A stretch of DNA of 64,000 nucleotides from contig NZ_JAIGNS010000002.1 of NCBI RefSeq assembly GCF_019711615.1, forward strand, positions 669,501 to 733,500, given 5' to 3'. The notes under the pieces were generated by a model that saw only the letters and a program-made list of their open reading frames with translations, ran no database searches and was not told the DNA's origin. Position numbers and translations under genes: made by a program. Shown in pieces: positions 26,192-36,062 of this stretch. The DNA is from Qipengyuania intermedia. GTDB lineage: Bacteria; Pseudomonadota; Alphaproteobacteria; Sphingomonadales; Sphingomonadaceae. The stretch's first letter is position 1, and each line of letters opens with the position of its first letter.

Positions 26192-27403
26192 ATGCGCGAA
26201 CAAATCATCGGAATGATCACGCCAACCATGGCGGTAATGTTCAGTGTCGGTTTCCTCCTTCTGTGGAAGCGCGGGACGCTGGGCAATTACGTGCTCGCGT
26301 TTGCCGCTGCCTATGCTTTTTTCGCGATCGGTTTCGGGGTCACGCACCTGTTCGACACCGGTTCGCCTTACGTGTTCCACACTACCCAGTTCTTCTACAC
26401 GCTGAGCACTGCGTCCGGAATCTGGGGCGTGGCGCGCCGCGTCGACCAGCCGCCCCACCTCGGCGTTTTGCTGATAATCTATGCGCTGTCGGCGGGAACG
26501 CTGGCGCTTGCGATCCTGCTATCGGACGACCTGACATCGCGCCTTATCATCGTCAACATGGGCTATGGGGTCATGTACGTTGTCGCGGTCATGTCGCTGC
26601 TCAATGCGCATCGCCGCGATACGATCGACAAGATCGTCATCGGGATGCAGGCGCTCCTGGCCGCGCAATTCCTTATCCGTCCGCTGCTGACGCTAATGAT
26701 CGAAGGCAGCATTCCGGCAGCGGCCTATCGTGAATCGCTCTACTACTCCGTCCTCAACCTGTCGCTTGCGCTGCTGTCACTGCTGGCGGCAATGGTTCTG
26801 GTGGCAGCCTGCATTTATGACCAGATTGCCGCCGTTCGCGAGCGCGCCGAGCTCGACCTTCTGACCGGCCTGCGTACGCGCCGTGCCTTCGAACAGGATG
26901 CGATCGCTTATCTCGAGCGCGCGAAACAGGAAGGGGTCCCCGTTTCGCTGGTTGTGGCGGATATCGATCATTTCAAGGCGGTCAACGACATCTATGGCCA
27001 CCAGACCGGCGACCGCGCCATCGCGCGTTTCGGCGAAGTCGTGCGCGGGACAATTCGCGATACCGACATTGCCGGACGTATCGGAGGCGAAGAGTTTTGC
27101 ATTTTGGCGTGGAATTGCGACGGGAAGGCGGCGGTTGCCATGGCCGAGCGTGTCCGCAATCGCTTCGGAGTAAGCGCAATCGAAGGGATGCCGGAAGACC
27201 ACCGCCTCACAGCGAGTTTCGGTATCGCAGGGCGCTGCGAGGGCGAGGGCTACGGAAAGCTTTTCGCGCGCAGCGACGCAGCACTCTATGCTGCCAAGCA
27301 AGGCGGCAGAAACCGCTCCGTTCACGATGAGAAAGCGGGTGAGACATCTCTCATCGCGTCGGTCTCTTCCAAGCCATCGCTGCCGAAAGCCGCCAATTCC
27401 TGA
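26192..27403 (+). CDS. Membrane diguanylate cyclase with I-site
   Basis: 403 residues. Six hydrophobic helices at about 8-210 form an unassigned membrane sensor, followed by a GGDEF domain with LDLLTGLRTRRAFEQD, the metal-binding VADIDHFKAVND and GGEEF at 298-302. RDTD at 289-292 sits at the correct distance to be the RxxD inhibitory site, so product feedback is expected, unlike the MASE1 cyclase at 19841. It makes cyclic di-GMP. A GGCGGGG ribosome site precedes the start. It abuts the convergent MATE gene with no spacing. Confidence 0.93.
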   Translation: MREQIIGMITPTMAVMFSVGFLLLWKRGTLGNYVLAFAAAYAFFAIGFGVTHLFDTGSPYVFHTTQFFYTLSTASGIWGVARRVDQPPHLGVLLIIYALSAGTLALAILLSDDLTSRLIIVNMGYGVMYVVAVMSLLNAHRRDTIDKIVIGMQALLAAQFLIRPLLTLMIEGSIPAAAYRESLYYSVLNLSLALLSLLAAMVLVAACIYDQIAAVRERAELDLLTGLRTRRAFEQDAIAYLERAKQEGVPVSLVVADIDHFKAVNDIYGHQTGDRAIARFGEVVRGTIRDTDIAGRIGGEEFCILAWNCDGKAAVAMAERVRNRFGVSAIEGMPEDHRLTASFGIAGRCEGEGYGKLFARSDAALYAAKQGGRNRSVHDEKAGETSLIASVSSKPSLPKAANS

Positions 27404-28750
27404 TTAGGATTGCGGGCGCGCATTCCCGAACTCGCGCCCCAGCAGATAAGGCACCGCGCCAAGCTGCAGCACTCCCCGCACGCCCAGGAACAGTGTGAAG
27501 GATAACCACAGGCCGTGTGCGCCCATCGGCCATGTTAGCCATAGTGCAAGGGCGAAGGCGGCCGCAGCTCCTGCCATCGTCACCAGCAGCGCCCTCGTCC
27601 AGCTGGCACCGACATAAACTCCGTCGAGGACGAAGCTGACTACGCCTGCAAAGGGGATCACGATCAGCCACCAGCCGAGCTCCTGCGCTACCGTTTCCAC
27701 CGCTGGGGTAGAGGCGAAGCTTGCAAGGATCGGGTCCGCGAAGATTGCGAACCCTGTTGCGACCAGGGCTGCCGCTGCCACCCCTCGCAAGAGAATGGCT
27801 CGCAGATATGCGCTGAAACCTGCGCGGTCTCGGGCGCCAGAGCGCTCGCCGTTGAGAACTTGCGCTGCGTTCTCGAACCCGTCGAGTAGGAGGGCGCTGA
27901 AAATGAACATCTGGTAGAGAATGCCGTTCGCGGCGAGCACGACTGCACCGCGCTCCGCCGATAGACGGGTCAGCGCGGCGAGGGCGATCGTCAGGACAAG
28001 AGTGCGCAGGAACAGGTCGCGGTTGACCGACAGGAATGGCTTCAGTGCGCTCCATCCGAGCGTGCCTTTCTCCGCAAGACTCCGGCGCAAACGCGCCAGG
28101 AATTCGCCGCGCGCCAGGAACAGAGCCACTGCGAAAAGCTTGGCGTATTCGGCGATAAGGCTGGACCAGCCGATACCGGCTATTCCCCAGTCGAGGCCGA
28201 GAACAAACCATAGTCCGAGTGCGATATTCGCCAGATTGTAGGCGACTTCGAAGACCAGCACCGCGGTCATCTGGCGGCGACCGACCATGAAGCCGATCAG
28301 CGCAAGGTTGGCCATGACTGCCGGGGCGGACCAATACCTTATCTCGGCATAGATGCGCGCAGCCTCCAGCACTTCGCCCGAAGCACCCAGCGCGCCCAGT
28401 GCAGCCGGAAGCAGCACGGGTTTTGCGATCAATAAGGCGGCCGCAATGACCAACCCGACGGCAAGCCCGCGAACCAGCATCGCGACCTGCGCGTCCTTGC
28501 CCGCCCGCGTGCCCTCCTGCGCGACGAGGCCCGTAGTGCCAGTCTTCAGGAAATTCATCACGGTAAACAAGACGGCAAACAGGCGCGCGCCGACATCGAC
28601 TGCGCCCTGCGTCGGCGCATCGCCCAACTGCCCGACAATCCACATGTCGCCGATCCCGATCAGCGCCGTTGCCACATTGGTGACCATGGCGGGCAGGGCG
28701 ATGGCCCAGATGGCGCGCTTGTCGACAGTGACAGGGCCAGCGGCGGTCAT
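27404..28750 (-). CDS. MATE-family efflux transporter (DinF-like)
   Basis: 448-residue integral membrane protein with twelve predicted helices in two repeated halves: N-terminal [20 protein letters not shown] and [20 protein letters not shown], with the second half near [20 protein letters not shown]. It belongs to the MATE (NorM/DinF) Na+ or H+ drug antiporter family, DinF branch. An AGGAGGAAA ribosome site precedes the start at 28750; the frame extends further only because it runs into the adjacent tRNA gene. Substrate unknown. The gene is just downstream of tRNA-Pro on the same strand. Confidence 0.93.
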   Translation of the reverse strand: MTAAGPVTVDKRAIWAIALPAMVTNVATALIGIGDMWIVGQLGDAPTQGAVDVGARLFAVLFTVMNFLKTGTTGLVAQEGTRAGKDAQVAMLVRGLAVGLVIAAALLIAKPVLLPAALGALGASGEVLEAARIYAEIRYWSAPAVMANLALIGFMVGRRQMTAVLVFEVAYNLANIALGLWFVLGLDWGIAGIGWSSLIAEYAKLFAVALFLARGEFLARLRRSLAEKGTLGWSALKPFLSVNRDLFLRTLVLTIALAALTRLSAERGAVVLAANGILYQMFIFSALLLDGFENAAQVLNGERSGARDRAGFSAYLRAILLRGVAAAALVATGFAIFADPILASFASTPAVETVAQELGWWLIVIPFAGVVSFVLDGVYVGASWTRALLVTMAGAAAAFALALWLTWPMGAHGLWLSFTLFLGVRGVLQLGAVPYLLGREFGNARPQS

Positions 28751-28781
28751 GCGGCTTTCCTCCTGCCTCCGTATGGATTGC

Positions 28782-28858
<77 letters not shown>

Positions 28859-28891
28859 ACACGGGCAATCCCGGCTGACAACACGGACGAC

Positions 28892-28968
28892 TGGTGGGCC
28901 CGGCAGGACTCGAACCCGCGACCTAGCCGTTATGAGCGGCCAGCTCTAACCAACTGAGCTACAGGCCC
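28892..28968 (-). tRNA. tRNA-Ile2 (anticodon CAT, lysidine type)
   Basis: 77-nt cloverleaf: acceptor GGGCCTG/CGGGCCC, D arm GCTC-AGTTGGTTA-GAGC, anticodon stem GGCCG/CGGCT with loop CTCATAA, T arm GCGGG-TTCGAGT-CCTGC, discriminator A and CCA. The anticodon is CAT, but C4-G69 and C5-G68 in the acceptor are the TilS identity pairs. I therefore call it the isoleucine tRNA whose C34 becomes lysidine and which reads AUA, rather than a methionine tRNA. Confidence 0.85.
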
Positions 28969-29029
28969 CATGTCATCTGTGGTCAGACGAATGCGCCGCC
29001 TAGACGCGCCGTCCGACGAGCGCAAGCGC

Positions 29030-30031
29030 TCAAACCTCAACCTGGTGCATGATTTCACCGACGCTGGTCGGTTTCACCCCGCGCAGCTCGAAATAGCCAT
29101 AAACCGCACGCAGCCAGTCGTATAGCGCGTCGACATCATCTTCGTCGCGCACATAGGGCGTATGCCCCGGCACGAGGGAAGGACTGTGCAGGCTCAGGAC
29201 AAGCAGTTCGAGGCCATCGTCGAGCGCGATATCGATACACCGGATCGCTTCTTCCCTGGTCGTGCCTTCGGGGGTGAGGGGGATGCGTTCAAGCATAGCT
29301 GTACGCGCAAGCGCGCCTCCGAGACCCGGAAATTTCCGGACGAGCGGCTGCAGCGCGGCTCCCTGCCTGCGCAGCATTCCCCAATAGCAAGTCGTGAGCG
29401 GAATCTCGAGCAGGCTGCGCTGTTCGTCGCTCCAGTAGGGATAATTTGGATGGCGCGAGAAATCCGGCCCGCCTTCTCCCGAATAATCGTGATGGGGCCT
29501 GACAGACGTGTCGATGGCGATGCCGCGTTGCTTCAGGATCGCGGCGGTATTGGCACCGACGCCATACCGCCCGGCACGATAGATGAGGGGCGAGACGCCG
29601 AGCTTCTGCTCGATCGCATCGACGAGATTGTCGAATTTCTCCTGCTCGAGGTCAGCCGGCAAATTGCCCGCAAAACTGTTGTGCGCCGTCACCGTTTCGC
29701 GCTGTGGTGGATTGACCCATGGATGGAGCTGAACCCCGAGTTCGGCGCGCCCGCTGGTAACCAGCGGAGGAAAGATCTCCCTCGCCTGGTCCGAAGAGAC
29801 CACTGGCCAATCGACGAGATAGACTGGGATGACGCCGATGCCCTCGCAGAATTCCTGGAACTTCTCGATCCGCATCAGGTGGTCGACCCTGTGCCCGGTC
29901 GGCGAAAGCGGTTTATTCCAGTCGAACTCTTCTTCGGTATCGATTGTCAGCAACGCGCGCCGACCGAACCCCGGTTTGAACCGTGCCCTTAATGTTGGGG
30001 GCGGAGGATCGAGAAGGCTGCGTTCGGACAA
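29030..30031 (-). CDS. Polysaccharide deacetylase-like protein (WalW type)
   Basis: 333 residues resembling the WalW/polysaccharide deacetylase-like group of the carbohydrate esterase 4 fold: strand ALLTIDTEEEFDWNKPLSPT with acidic metal/catalytic residues, VQLHPWVNPPQ with a ligand His, YRAGRYGVGANTAAILKQ, and LLVLSLHSPSLVPGHTPYV near the end. Such proteins occur near exopolysaccharide or sugar-modification genes; here the downstream neighbour of its start is a histidine kinase gene. No signal peptide. Deacetylase activity is inferred from the fold only. Confidence 0.75.
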   Translation of the reverse strand: MSERSLLDPPPPTLRARFKPGFGRRALLTIDTEEEFDWNKPLSPTGHRVDHLMRIEKFQEFCEGIGVIPVYLVDWPVVSSDQAREIFPPLVTSGRAELGVQLHPWVNPPQRETVTAHNSFAGNLPADLEQEKFDNLVDAIEQKLGVSPLIYRAGRYGVGANTAAILKQRGIAIDTSVRPHHDYSGEGGPDFSRHPNYPYWSDEQRSLLEIPLTTCYWGMLRRQGAALQPLVRKFPGLGGALARTAMLERIPLTPEGTTREEAIRCIDIALDDGLELLVLSLHSPSLVPGHTPYVRDEDDVDALYDWLRAVYGYFELRGVKPTSVGEIMHQVEV

Positions 30032-30077
30032 ATCTGCTTCCCCAAGCTTATCTGGTCGAGGGGGCCGTTACCCGCTT

Positions 30078-31841
30078 TTACCCGGTCGCGTTATCCGGTT
30101 GCCCTTCAGGGCTAGGCAGGCTCTCCACCCCGGTCAAGAGCGGTAGGCTGAGAACCAGCGCGTCTTCCACCCTCGCCAGTTCGCCGCCCGCAGCGCGAGC
30201 TTCGGCGCGTGCAAGACGCAGGGAAAAACCGGCGCCGAAGATCCCAGCGCTTAACGCGCCTGCGTTGGCACGGGTTTCGACCGAAAACACGTCTTCCGCA
30301 GACTTCAGGCCAGAGGGCAGGCTGAGGGCGAACTCCACCTGTTCGCCGCCTGTTTCCATCTTGATCGCAACCGTCTCGCCCGCGGAAAGCGTACCCGCAA
30401 TTGTCGCAAGCAACCGCCAAGCCAGCCGCTCCGCTTCCGCAGCGGATAGCGCGATGGGGGCGCGACCTTCGCCAAGATCGGTATCGAACCGTGCGACGCG
30501 CGGGCTGAGCACGGGCTGCAACTGCGCGACTTGCTTGCGCGCAATAGCTGCGAAATCGGCATCGCCCGCCTCCAGCTCCAGCGATCCGGTTTCGAGCTTG
30601 GCTAGCCGGTCCAGTTCCTCGAACCCGGCGAGGATATGGGCGGCATCGCCTGCGATGGTCGCGGCGATGGCGCGGTATTCATGCGGGACCGGCCCGATAA
30701 CCTGCTGCTGGATGATCTCGGCATAGCCCTGCATCGCGTTGACCGGTGTACGCAGCTCGTGAAGTAGCTGGCGCAGGCGGTCGGCCTCCGCCTCGCGCCG
30801 GTCCTCGACCTGAGAGACCGCACGGCGGAAGCGGCCTACGTAGCCGTAGAAGCGCCCTTCCGAACGCGTGAAGCGCGGGGTTGCGTCGACGATCCAGTCA
30901 CCCTCGATCCGCCCCGCGCCGCGCAAATGCACGGCAAGCCCGGATAGGGGTTGCCGCATCCTCAGTACGCGGCCGGCGTGATCCGGATTGGCCGCAGCTC
31001 CGGCAAGATCGATCCCCACCACCATCGGCGCGATACCGCTCTCGGCCCAGTCTATCCGTCCGTCGGTGTCGCTGCCGAACACGAACTGGTCGAGCGGCCT
31101 CGCGTGCGGTGCTGCGTCCTTCTCGCCCAGCGGAAGGCGCGGATTGTCTTCGTCCAGTACCCTTTCGCTGCGCACCTTCTGGAAGGCCTCGATCCGGTCG
31201 ACGAGCGCGCGAATGCCTTCCTTTCCGGGCTCGATCGGCCGCCCCTCTGGTTCTGGCTTTTCCTCGGCAGGAACTTCGGGTGTTTCGAGCGTGCCGAGCG
31301 ACAGAGGAGCAGGCTCTTCAAGAATCTCTTCCGGAGTGTCTTGGGGTGCCCCGACCGGAGGCGGGGCGATCGGGAGATCTTCGCCCAATTGCTCGAGTAC
31401 GGGCTGCGGAAGGGCGCGGTCCGAGACGCCGAGGGCATCGAGAACGCGCTCCGCCGCAGCGGGAAGATCGCGTCGGTGGCGCAGGAAACCGCGCGCACGG
31501 ATCGGCAGGCGCGGGATGATTTCTTCCCATTCCTTGCCCGTAAGATTCGCCCGGTATAGGGCCGCCGCCGCAATATGGGGGTGTGCCTCGCCGAACCATT
31601 TCACCAGTTCCGGATTGCGGAAACGCCAGCCGTTTTCGCCCACGATCGCTGCCCGGTCGGCGACTGAAATCATCTCGCCTAGTGCAATCAGTCGCAGGTA
31701 AGCTGCTGCTTTCAGGGCCTTGTCGCCTGCTTGCGGACGTTCGCCGAGCAGGTCGATCAGCTGCCGGAACTGCGTTTTGGCCGCACGCTCCCCGCCCGCG
31801 CGATTGCGCAGCACAGTAGCAAGGCGGTCGTCAAAATGCAT
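30078..31841 (-). CDS. Histidine kinase-like protein, degenerate ATPase domain
   Basis: 587-residue soluble protein. The N-terminal 150 residues are helical and unassigned, a Pro/Glu-rich linker spans about 150-205, and a PAS-like segment precedes the HisKA dimerisation helix with His361 in LLHELRTPVNAMQGY. The ATPase region that follows is poorly conserved: where the N-box should be there is AERLAWRLLATIAGTLSAGE without the usual Asn, and the G2 box reads FGAGFSLRLARAEARAAGGE instead of GTGLGL. It has no membrane helices. Either an unusual kinase or a pseudokinase/phosphotransferase-type dimer; no response regulator is adjacent. Confidence 0.8.
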   Translation of the reverse strand: MHFDDRLATVLRNRAGGERAAKTQFRQLIDLLGERPQAGDKALKAAAYLRLIALGEMISVADRAAIVGENGWRFRNPELVKWFGEAHPHIAAAALYRANLTGKEWEEIIPRLPIRARGFLRHRRDLPAAAERVLDALGVSDRALPQPVLEQLGEDLPIAPPPVGAPQDTPEEILEEPAPLSLGTLETPEVPAEEKPEPEGRPIEPGKEGIRALVDRIEAFQKVRSERVLDEDNPRLPLGEKDAAPHARPLDQFVFGSDTDGRIDWAESGIAPMVVGIDLAGAAANPDHAGRVLRMRQPLSGLAVHLRGAGRIEGDWIVDATPRFTRSEGRFYGYVGRFRRAVSQVEDRREAEADRLRQLLHELRTPVNAMQGYAEIIQQQVIGPVPHEYRAIAATIAGDAAHILAGFEELDRLAKLETGSLELEAGDADFAAIARKQVAQLQPVLSPRVARFDTDLGEGRAPIALSAAEAERLAWRLLATIAGTLSAGETVAIKMETGGEQVEFALSLPSGLKSAEDVFSVETRANAGALSAGIFGAGFSLRLARAEARAAGGELARVEDALVLSLPLLTGVESLPSPEGQPDNATG

Positions 31842-32062
31842 CGAAGCTCCGGAAGCTTAGGTGGTTTGCAGGCGGGTAACCATTACGCGCGCGTCCCTTC
31901 TATCGCTCCAACAAACGTGATGAACGAGATGTTTCCGACACGTTGCAAAGCGGGACGATTGCTGGCAAAGATAATAATGTTAGCCAATATGATGGTTGCG
32001 CCTTTTCAACATTTCTTAAGTGCGCAGCGTCCTTATGGCGCATCAAATTATCGAGGACTCGC

Positions 32063-32527
32063 ATGGCCAATCTCGACGAAATCGATCGTCGCCTGCTTTC
32101 GGAACTGCAGGACGAAGGCAGAATCACCAACGTCGAGCTGGCGCATCGCGTCGGCCTGACCGCACCGCCTTGCCTGCGCCGCGTTCGCGCGCTGGAAGAG
32201 GACGGGGTCATTCGTGGCTATCACGCCGAACTCGACCCGTCGAAGCTGGGCTTCTCGATCACGGTTTTCGCCATGGTCAGCCTGAAAAGCCAGGCCGAAG
32301 ATGCGCTGCGCGAATTCGAAGCGGCGATGCTGGACCTGCCCGAAGTGCGCGAAGTCCACATGCTGAACGGCGAGATCGATTTCATCATCAAGATCGTCAG
32401 CAAGGATTTGCAGAGCTTCCAGGAATTCCTGACCAGCAAGCTGACGCCTGCGCCCAATGTGGCCAGCGTGAAGACCTCGCTGACCATTCGTACTTCGAAG
32501 AGCGAACCCGGCGTCCCGCTCGGCTGA
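32063..32527 (+). CDS. Lrp/AsnC-family regulator
   Basis: 154-residue Lrp protein: helix-turn-helix in NVELAHRVGLTAPPCLRRVR, then the RAM domain with VREVHMLNGEIDFIIKIVSK. The start at 32063 gives the normal Lrp N-terminus MANLDEIDRRLLSELQDEGR; the frame stays open upstream to 31943 without homology. The preceding 221 bp are AT-rich and probably hold its promoter. It is close to the alphaproteobacterial leucine-responsive Lrp group; targets cannot be told from position, as the next gene is a GFA protein. Confidence 0.93.
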   Translation: MANLDEIDRRLLSELQDEGRITNVELAHRVGLTAPPCLRRVRALEEDGVIRGYHAELDPSKLGFSITVFAMVSLKSQAEDALREFEAAMLDLPEVREVHMLNGEIDFIIKIVSKDLQSFQEFLTSKLTPAPNVASVKTSLTIRTSKSEPGVPLG

Positions 32528-32531
32528 CTGC

Positions 32532-32951
32532 GTGGTCGAGGGTCATTGCCTCTGCAAGGCAGTCCGCATCGAGGTCGCGGACGCTTCGGGCGAGATCGAG
32601 ATATGCCAGTGCACCATGTGCCGTCGCTGGGGCGGGGCGTTCTACAGCGCGCTGGAAAGCAAGCAATTCACGGTCCACGGCAAGGAGAGCGTCGTCGTTT
32701 ACCGCTCGAGCGAATGGGCCGAACGCGCCTTCTGCAGGACCTGCGGATCGAACCTGTGGTTCAAATTTCTCCCCACCGGCAACTGCAGCTTTTCGGCCGG
32801 CCTATTCGACAGCGCGAGTGGCGCAAAGGTCGAGAAAGAGATTTTCGTCGACGAGGCAGCCAGCTGGACCTGCATAGAAGGCGAACATCGTAAGATGACC
32901 GGCGAAGAGATCATCGCGAAAGCGAAGGCGGCGGGGTTCAGTTTCAACTAG
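32532..32951 (+). CDS. GFA/CENP-V-like zinc protein
   Basis: 139-residue member of the GFA (glutathione-dependent formaldehyde-activating/CENP-V) family. Zinc-binding cysteines are in GHCLCKAVRIEV, ICQCTMCRRWGG and FCRTCGSNLWFK. The family name comes from a contested Gfa activity, and most members are uncharacterised. The start is a GTG 5 bp after the Lrp stop, so cotranscription with lrp is likely. Length is normal. Confidence 0.88.
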   Translation: MVEGHCLCKAVRIEVADASGEIEICQCTMCRRWGGAFYSALESKQFTVHGKESVVVYRSSEWAERAFCRTCGSNLWFKFLPTGNCSFSAGLFDSASGAKVEKEIFVDEAASWTCIEGEHRKMTGEEIIAKAKAAGFSFN

Positions 32952-32983
32952 CCTTCGATCAGCGTTTGTAACGATTGCGGCGC

Positions 32984-33682
32984 TCAGTCCATATTAAAGC
33001 GGAGCAGATCGGGTAGTTCGTCAACTGAATAGTCAAGCTGAAGCACTCGCCTCCTACCGACTTCAAGCGACCGGTCTGAAGCATGGAGGATAGGTGTCGA
33101 GTAGAGCCATACATCGCCAGCTTGAGCCAGACAGCAGAATTGTTCGCATTCCGAAACTCTATCTTCGACAGAATCCTCGGGCACGCGTCCCATCCGGTGC
33201 GATCCAAGCGCGATTTTCAACGGCGCGTTGTCATTGCCGACGTTGTCGATGTGAATACGGATCGTCATCATCCGTTCGAGCAGATTGAATGGCGGCTCCA
33301 CATGGATCGCACCGTTTTTCCTGTTCCAAGCGCGGTACCCTGGGGTGTCAATCCGTTCTTTCACGCAGATTGTCCGGTCCTGATGCCAGGCAAGGGACCA
33401 ATTCATCGTTGAAGACTTGTCGAAGGCAATTGCCCTGACAGGCCTGGCAGCAGGACCAATACGTCGCTCCACGGCGCAGCCGATTGGTCCAGTGCGCGAG
33501 AGCAAGGGAGCGGCGTCGCCCAGATTCCTCAAGCGCCGACCGGCCTCTCGACCTTCACAGGAAAAGAAGCCTTCAAATCTGTTTAGGAACGGCCGAGCGA
33601 CGCCTGCCAGCAATTCAGCACCGTCTCGCGAAAGGCTGAGTTCGCTCAGACCTCGCGCTCCTTGAGCCAGTCCTCGAGCCAC
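32984..33682 (-). CDS. Phytanoyl-CoA dioxygenase-like oxygenase
   Basis: 232-residue 2OG-Fe(II) oxygenase of the PhyH family. Metal ligands His and Asp are in [14 protein letters not shown], the distal His in [12 protein letters not shown] with Arg residues RRRVLQLDY for 2-oxoglutarate; [20 protein letters not shown] and [13 protein letters not shown] also match. The substrate is unknown. The GTG start proposed here overlaps the end of accC by 37 bp and lacks a good ribosome site, so the true start may differ. Base composition is lower in GC than the acc genes it follows. Confidence 0.75.
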   Translation of the reverse strand: MARGLAQGARGLSELSLSRDGAELLAGVARPFLNRFEGFFSCEGREAGRRLRNLGDAAPLLSRTGPIGCAVERRIGPAARPVRAIAFDKSSTMNWSLAWHQDRTICVKERIDTPGYRAWNRKNGAIHVEPPFNLLERMMTIRIHIDNVGNDNAPLKIALGSHRMGRVPEDSVEDRVSECEQFCCLAQAGDVWLYSTPILHASDRSLEVGRRRVLQLDYSVDELPDLLRFNMD

Positions 33683-34995
33683 TTGATCGAGTAGTTGCCC
33701 GTCTGGACATCCTCCTGCTCCAGCAGGGCCTGGTGGAGCGGGATGGAGGTCTTCACGCCCTCAACCACCATTTCCTCCAGAGCGCGCTTGAGGCGCATCA
33801 TGCAGCCTTCGCGGTTACGGCCGTAGACGATCAGCTTGGCGATCATGCTGTCGTAATAGGGCGGGATCGAATAGCCGGCATAAAGCCCGCTATCGACGCG
33901 TACGTGCATGCCGCCAGCCGGGTGGTAATAAGTGACCTTGCCGGGGCTGGGCGCGAAGGTGAACGGATCTTCCGCGTTGATGCGGCACTCGATCGCGTGG
34001 CCCTTGAACTCGAGTTCTTCCTGCTTGACCGAAAGCGGGTGACCGGCGGCGATCCGGATCTGTTCGCGCACGAGGTCGACGCCGGTGATCGCTTCGGTGA
34101 CGGGATGTTCGACCTGCAGGCGGGTGTTCATCTCGATGAAGTAGAACTCGCCGTTTTCCCACAGGAACTCGATCGTGCCCGCGCCGCGATAGCCCATGTC
34201 GCGCATCGCCTTGGAGCAGACCTCGCCCATGCGCATGCGGTCTTCGTCCGAGATGACGGGGGAGGGCGCTTCTTCGAGCACTTTCTGGTGGCGGCGCTGG
34301 AGCGAGCAATCGCGCTCACCAAGGTGAATGGCATTGCCTTCGCCGTCGCCGAAGACCTGGAATTCGATGTGGCGCGGATTGCCCAGGTATTTCTCGATAT
34401 AGACGGTTGCATCGCCAAAGGCGGCCTTCGCCTCGCTCCCGGCCTGCTGCATCAGCGTTTCGAGCTGGTCTTCGCTTTCGCAAACCTTCATCCCGCGCCC
34501 GCCGCCGCCGCTGGCGGCCTTGATGATGACGGGATAGCCGATCTCGTCGGCGATCTTGCGCGCTTCCTCGATCTCGGAAACAGCGCCGTCGCTGCCGGGC
34601 ACCAGCGGGAGGCCGAGCTTGCCTGCGGTGCGCTTGGCTTCGACCTTGTCGCCCATCGTACGGATGTGTTCGGGCTTGGGGCCGATCCACTTGATGTCGT
34701 GCGCTTCGACGATCTCGGCGAACTTGGCGTTTTCCGACAGGAAGCCGTAGCCGGGATGGATCGCATCGGCCTGCGCGATTTCGGCGGCCGAGATGATGTT
34801 GGCGATGTTGAGATAGCTGTCGGTCGCGCTCGGCGGGCCGATGCAGACCGCATGGTCTGCCAGGCGCACGTGCATGGCGTCGGCGTCGGCGGTGGAATGC
34901 ACCGCGACCGTCTCTATGCCCATCTCGTGCGCGGCGCGATGGATGCGGAGCGCGATTTCGCCGCGATTGGCGATAAGGATACGCGAAATTGTCAT
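33646..34995 (-). CDS. accC: Biotin carboxylase, acetyl-CoA carboxylase subunit
   Basis: 449-residue ATP-grasp enzyme that carboxylates the biotin on AccB with bicarbonate and ATP, the first step of fatty acid synthesis. N-terminal [20 protein letters not shown], the glycine-rich ATP loop [16 protein letters not shown], metal-binding [18 protein letters not shown], and the bicarbonate Arg region are all present. Standard length for AccC. It is 8 bp downstream of accB, within an aroQ-accB-accC operon. Confidence 0.98.
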   Translation of the reverse strand: MTISRILIANRGEIALRIHRAAHEMGIETVAVHSTADADAMHVRLADHAVCIGPPSATDSYLNIANIISAAEIAQADAIHPGYGFLSENAKFAEIVEAHDIKWIGPKPEHIRTMGDKVEAKRTAGKLGLPLVPGSDGAVSEIEEARKIADEIGYPVIIKAASGGGGRGMKVCESEDQLETLMQQAGSEAKAAFGDATVYIEKYLGNPRHIEFQVFGDGEGNAIHLGERDCSLQRRHQKVLEEAPSPVISDEDRMRMGEVCSKAMRDMGYRGAGTIEFLWENGEFYFIEMNTRLQVEHPVTEAITGVDLVREQIRIAAGHPLSVKQEELEFKGHAIECRINAEDPFTFAPSPGKVTYYHPAGGMHVRVDSGLYAGYSIPPYYDSMIAKLIVYGRNREGCMMRLKRALEEMVVEGVKTSIPLHQALLEQEDVQTGNYSIKWLEDWLKEREV

Positions 34996-35003
34996 GACCT
35001 GCC

Positions 35004-35492
35004 TCAGCCGACGACGACGAGCGGCTGGTCGAATTCGACGGGCTGGGCGTTCTCGACGAGGATCGCCTTGACCGTGCCAGACTTGTCGGCGGCGATCGGG
35101 TTCATGACCTTCATCGCTTCGACGATCAGGAGGGTCTGGCCTTCCTTCACGCTGTCCCCGACTTTCACGAAGTCGGCTGCGCCCGGTTCGGGAGCGAGGT
35201 AGACGGTGCCGACCATGGGCGACTTGAGCGCACCGGCGACGTCAGCGTCAGCCGGGGACGGGTCGTTACCGGGAGCCGGTGCCGGAGCGGCAGCGGGTGC
35301 AGGCGCTGCTGCCATCGGGGCAGGGGCGGCCATGGCCACGGCGCCGCCACGCGATACGCGGATCTTGCGATCGCCATCCTCGACCTCGATCTCGGTGAGG
35401 CCCGTATCGCCCAGCATTTCAGCCAGCTCGCGAACCAGCGAAGTGTCGACGTTCATACCGGATTTTCCGGCGCTACCTTTGCGTTCGGCCAT
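35004..35492 (-). CDS. accB: Biotin carboxyl carrier protein
   Basis: 162-residue BCCP. N-terminal [20 protein letters not shown], an Ala/Pro-rich flexible linker at about residues 55-85, and the biotinyl domain with the modified Lys in [13 protein letters not shown]. It carries carboxybiotin between AccC and the AccAD carboxyltransferase. GAGGGA precedes the start at 35492; Met13 is an alternative. It overlaps no gene and is followed directly by accC. Confidence 0.97.
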   Translation of the reverse strand: MAERKGSAGKSGMNVDTSLVRELAEMLGDTGLTEIEVEDGDRKIRVSRGGAVAMAAPAPMAAAPAPAAAPAPAPGNDPSPADADVAGALKSPMVGTVYLAPEPGAADFVKVGDSVKEGQTLLIVEAMKVMNPIAADKSGTVKAILVENAQPVEFDQPLVVVG

Positions 35493-35568
35493 GAATGGTC
35501 CCTCGTTAACTGTTGCACGCGCCTATGCTCTGGCTCGGCGTGCAAGACAAGGGGGCGTGACGATTGCG

Positions 35569-36003
35569 TTACAAGGAGGCGGCCTTGTCCAACGCTACGG
35601 CATAGCTGCGTGCGCCGAGGCCCTGGACGCAATCCACAGCTGCCATCCCGACATAGGAAACATGGCGGAATTCCTCGCGTTTCGAGGGGTCGGACAGGTG
35701 CACTTCGATGACCGGAACCGTGATGGCTCGGCACGCATCGAGCAGGGCGACAGAAGTGTGGGTATAGGCTGCTGCGTTGAGCAGGACGGCCCTTGCGCCT
35801 GCGCTATTCGCCTCGTGAAGCCAGTCAACCAGCTGCCCTTCGTGGTTCGTCTGGCGAAAGTCGATTGAGAGACCGAGACCCTTCGCCTGTTCGTGCAACG
35901 CGGTCTCGATATCGGCAAGCGTGTCGGAGCCGTAGATCTCCGGCTCGCGCGTGCCGAGAAGGTTCAGGTTCGGGCCGTTGAGGACGTAGACGAGGCTGCT
36001 CAT
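35569..36003 (-). CDS. aroQ: Type II 3-dehydroquinate dehydratase
   Basis: 144-residue dodecameric dehydroquinase of the shikimate pathway, removing water from 3-dehydroquinate. Landmarks: YVLNGPNLNLLGTREPEIYG with the active-site Asn and catalytic loop Arg/Tyr, RQTNHEGQLVDWLHEA, LNAAAYTHTSVAL, and VIEVHLSDPSKREEFRHVS with catalytic His. It is first in the aroQ-accB-accC group, an arrangement common in bacteria. A 37-bp element shared with the lysK leader lies 59 bp upstream of its start. Confidence 0.97.
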   Translation of the reverse strand: MSSLVYVLNGPNLNLLGTREPEIYGSDTLADIETALHEQAKGLGLSIDFRQTNHEGQLVDWLHEANSAGARAVLLNAAAYTHTSVALLDACRAITVPVIEVHLSDPSKREEFRHVSYVGMAAVDCVQGLGARSYAVALDKAASL

Positions 36004-36062
36004 GCCGCGTCTCCTAGCCCAGCCGGGCGCGCAGGGACATAGTTTGATTGCCCCCGCACGCC

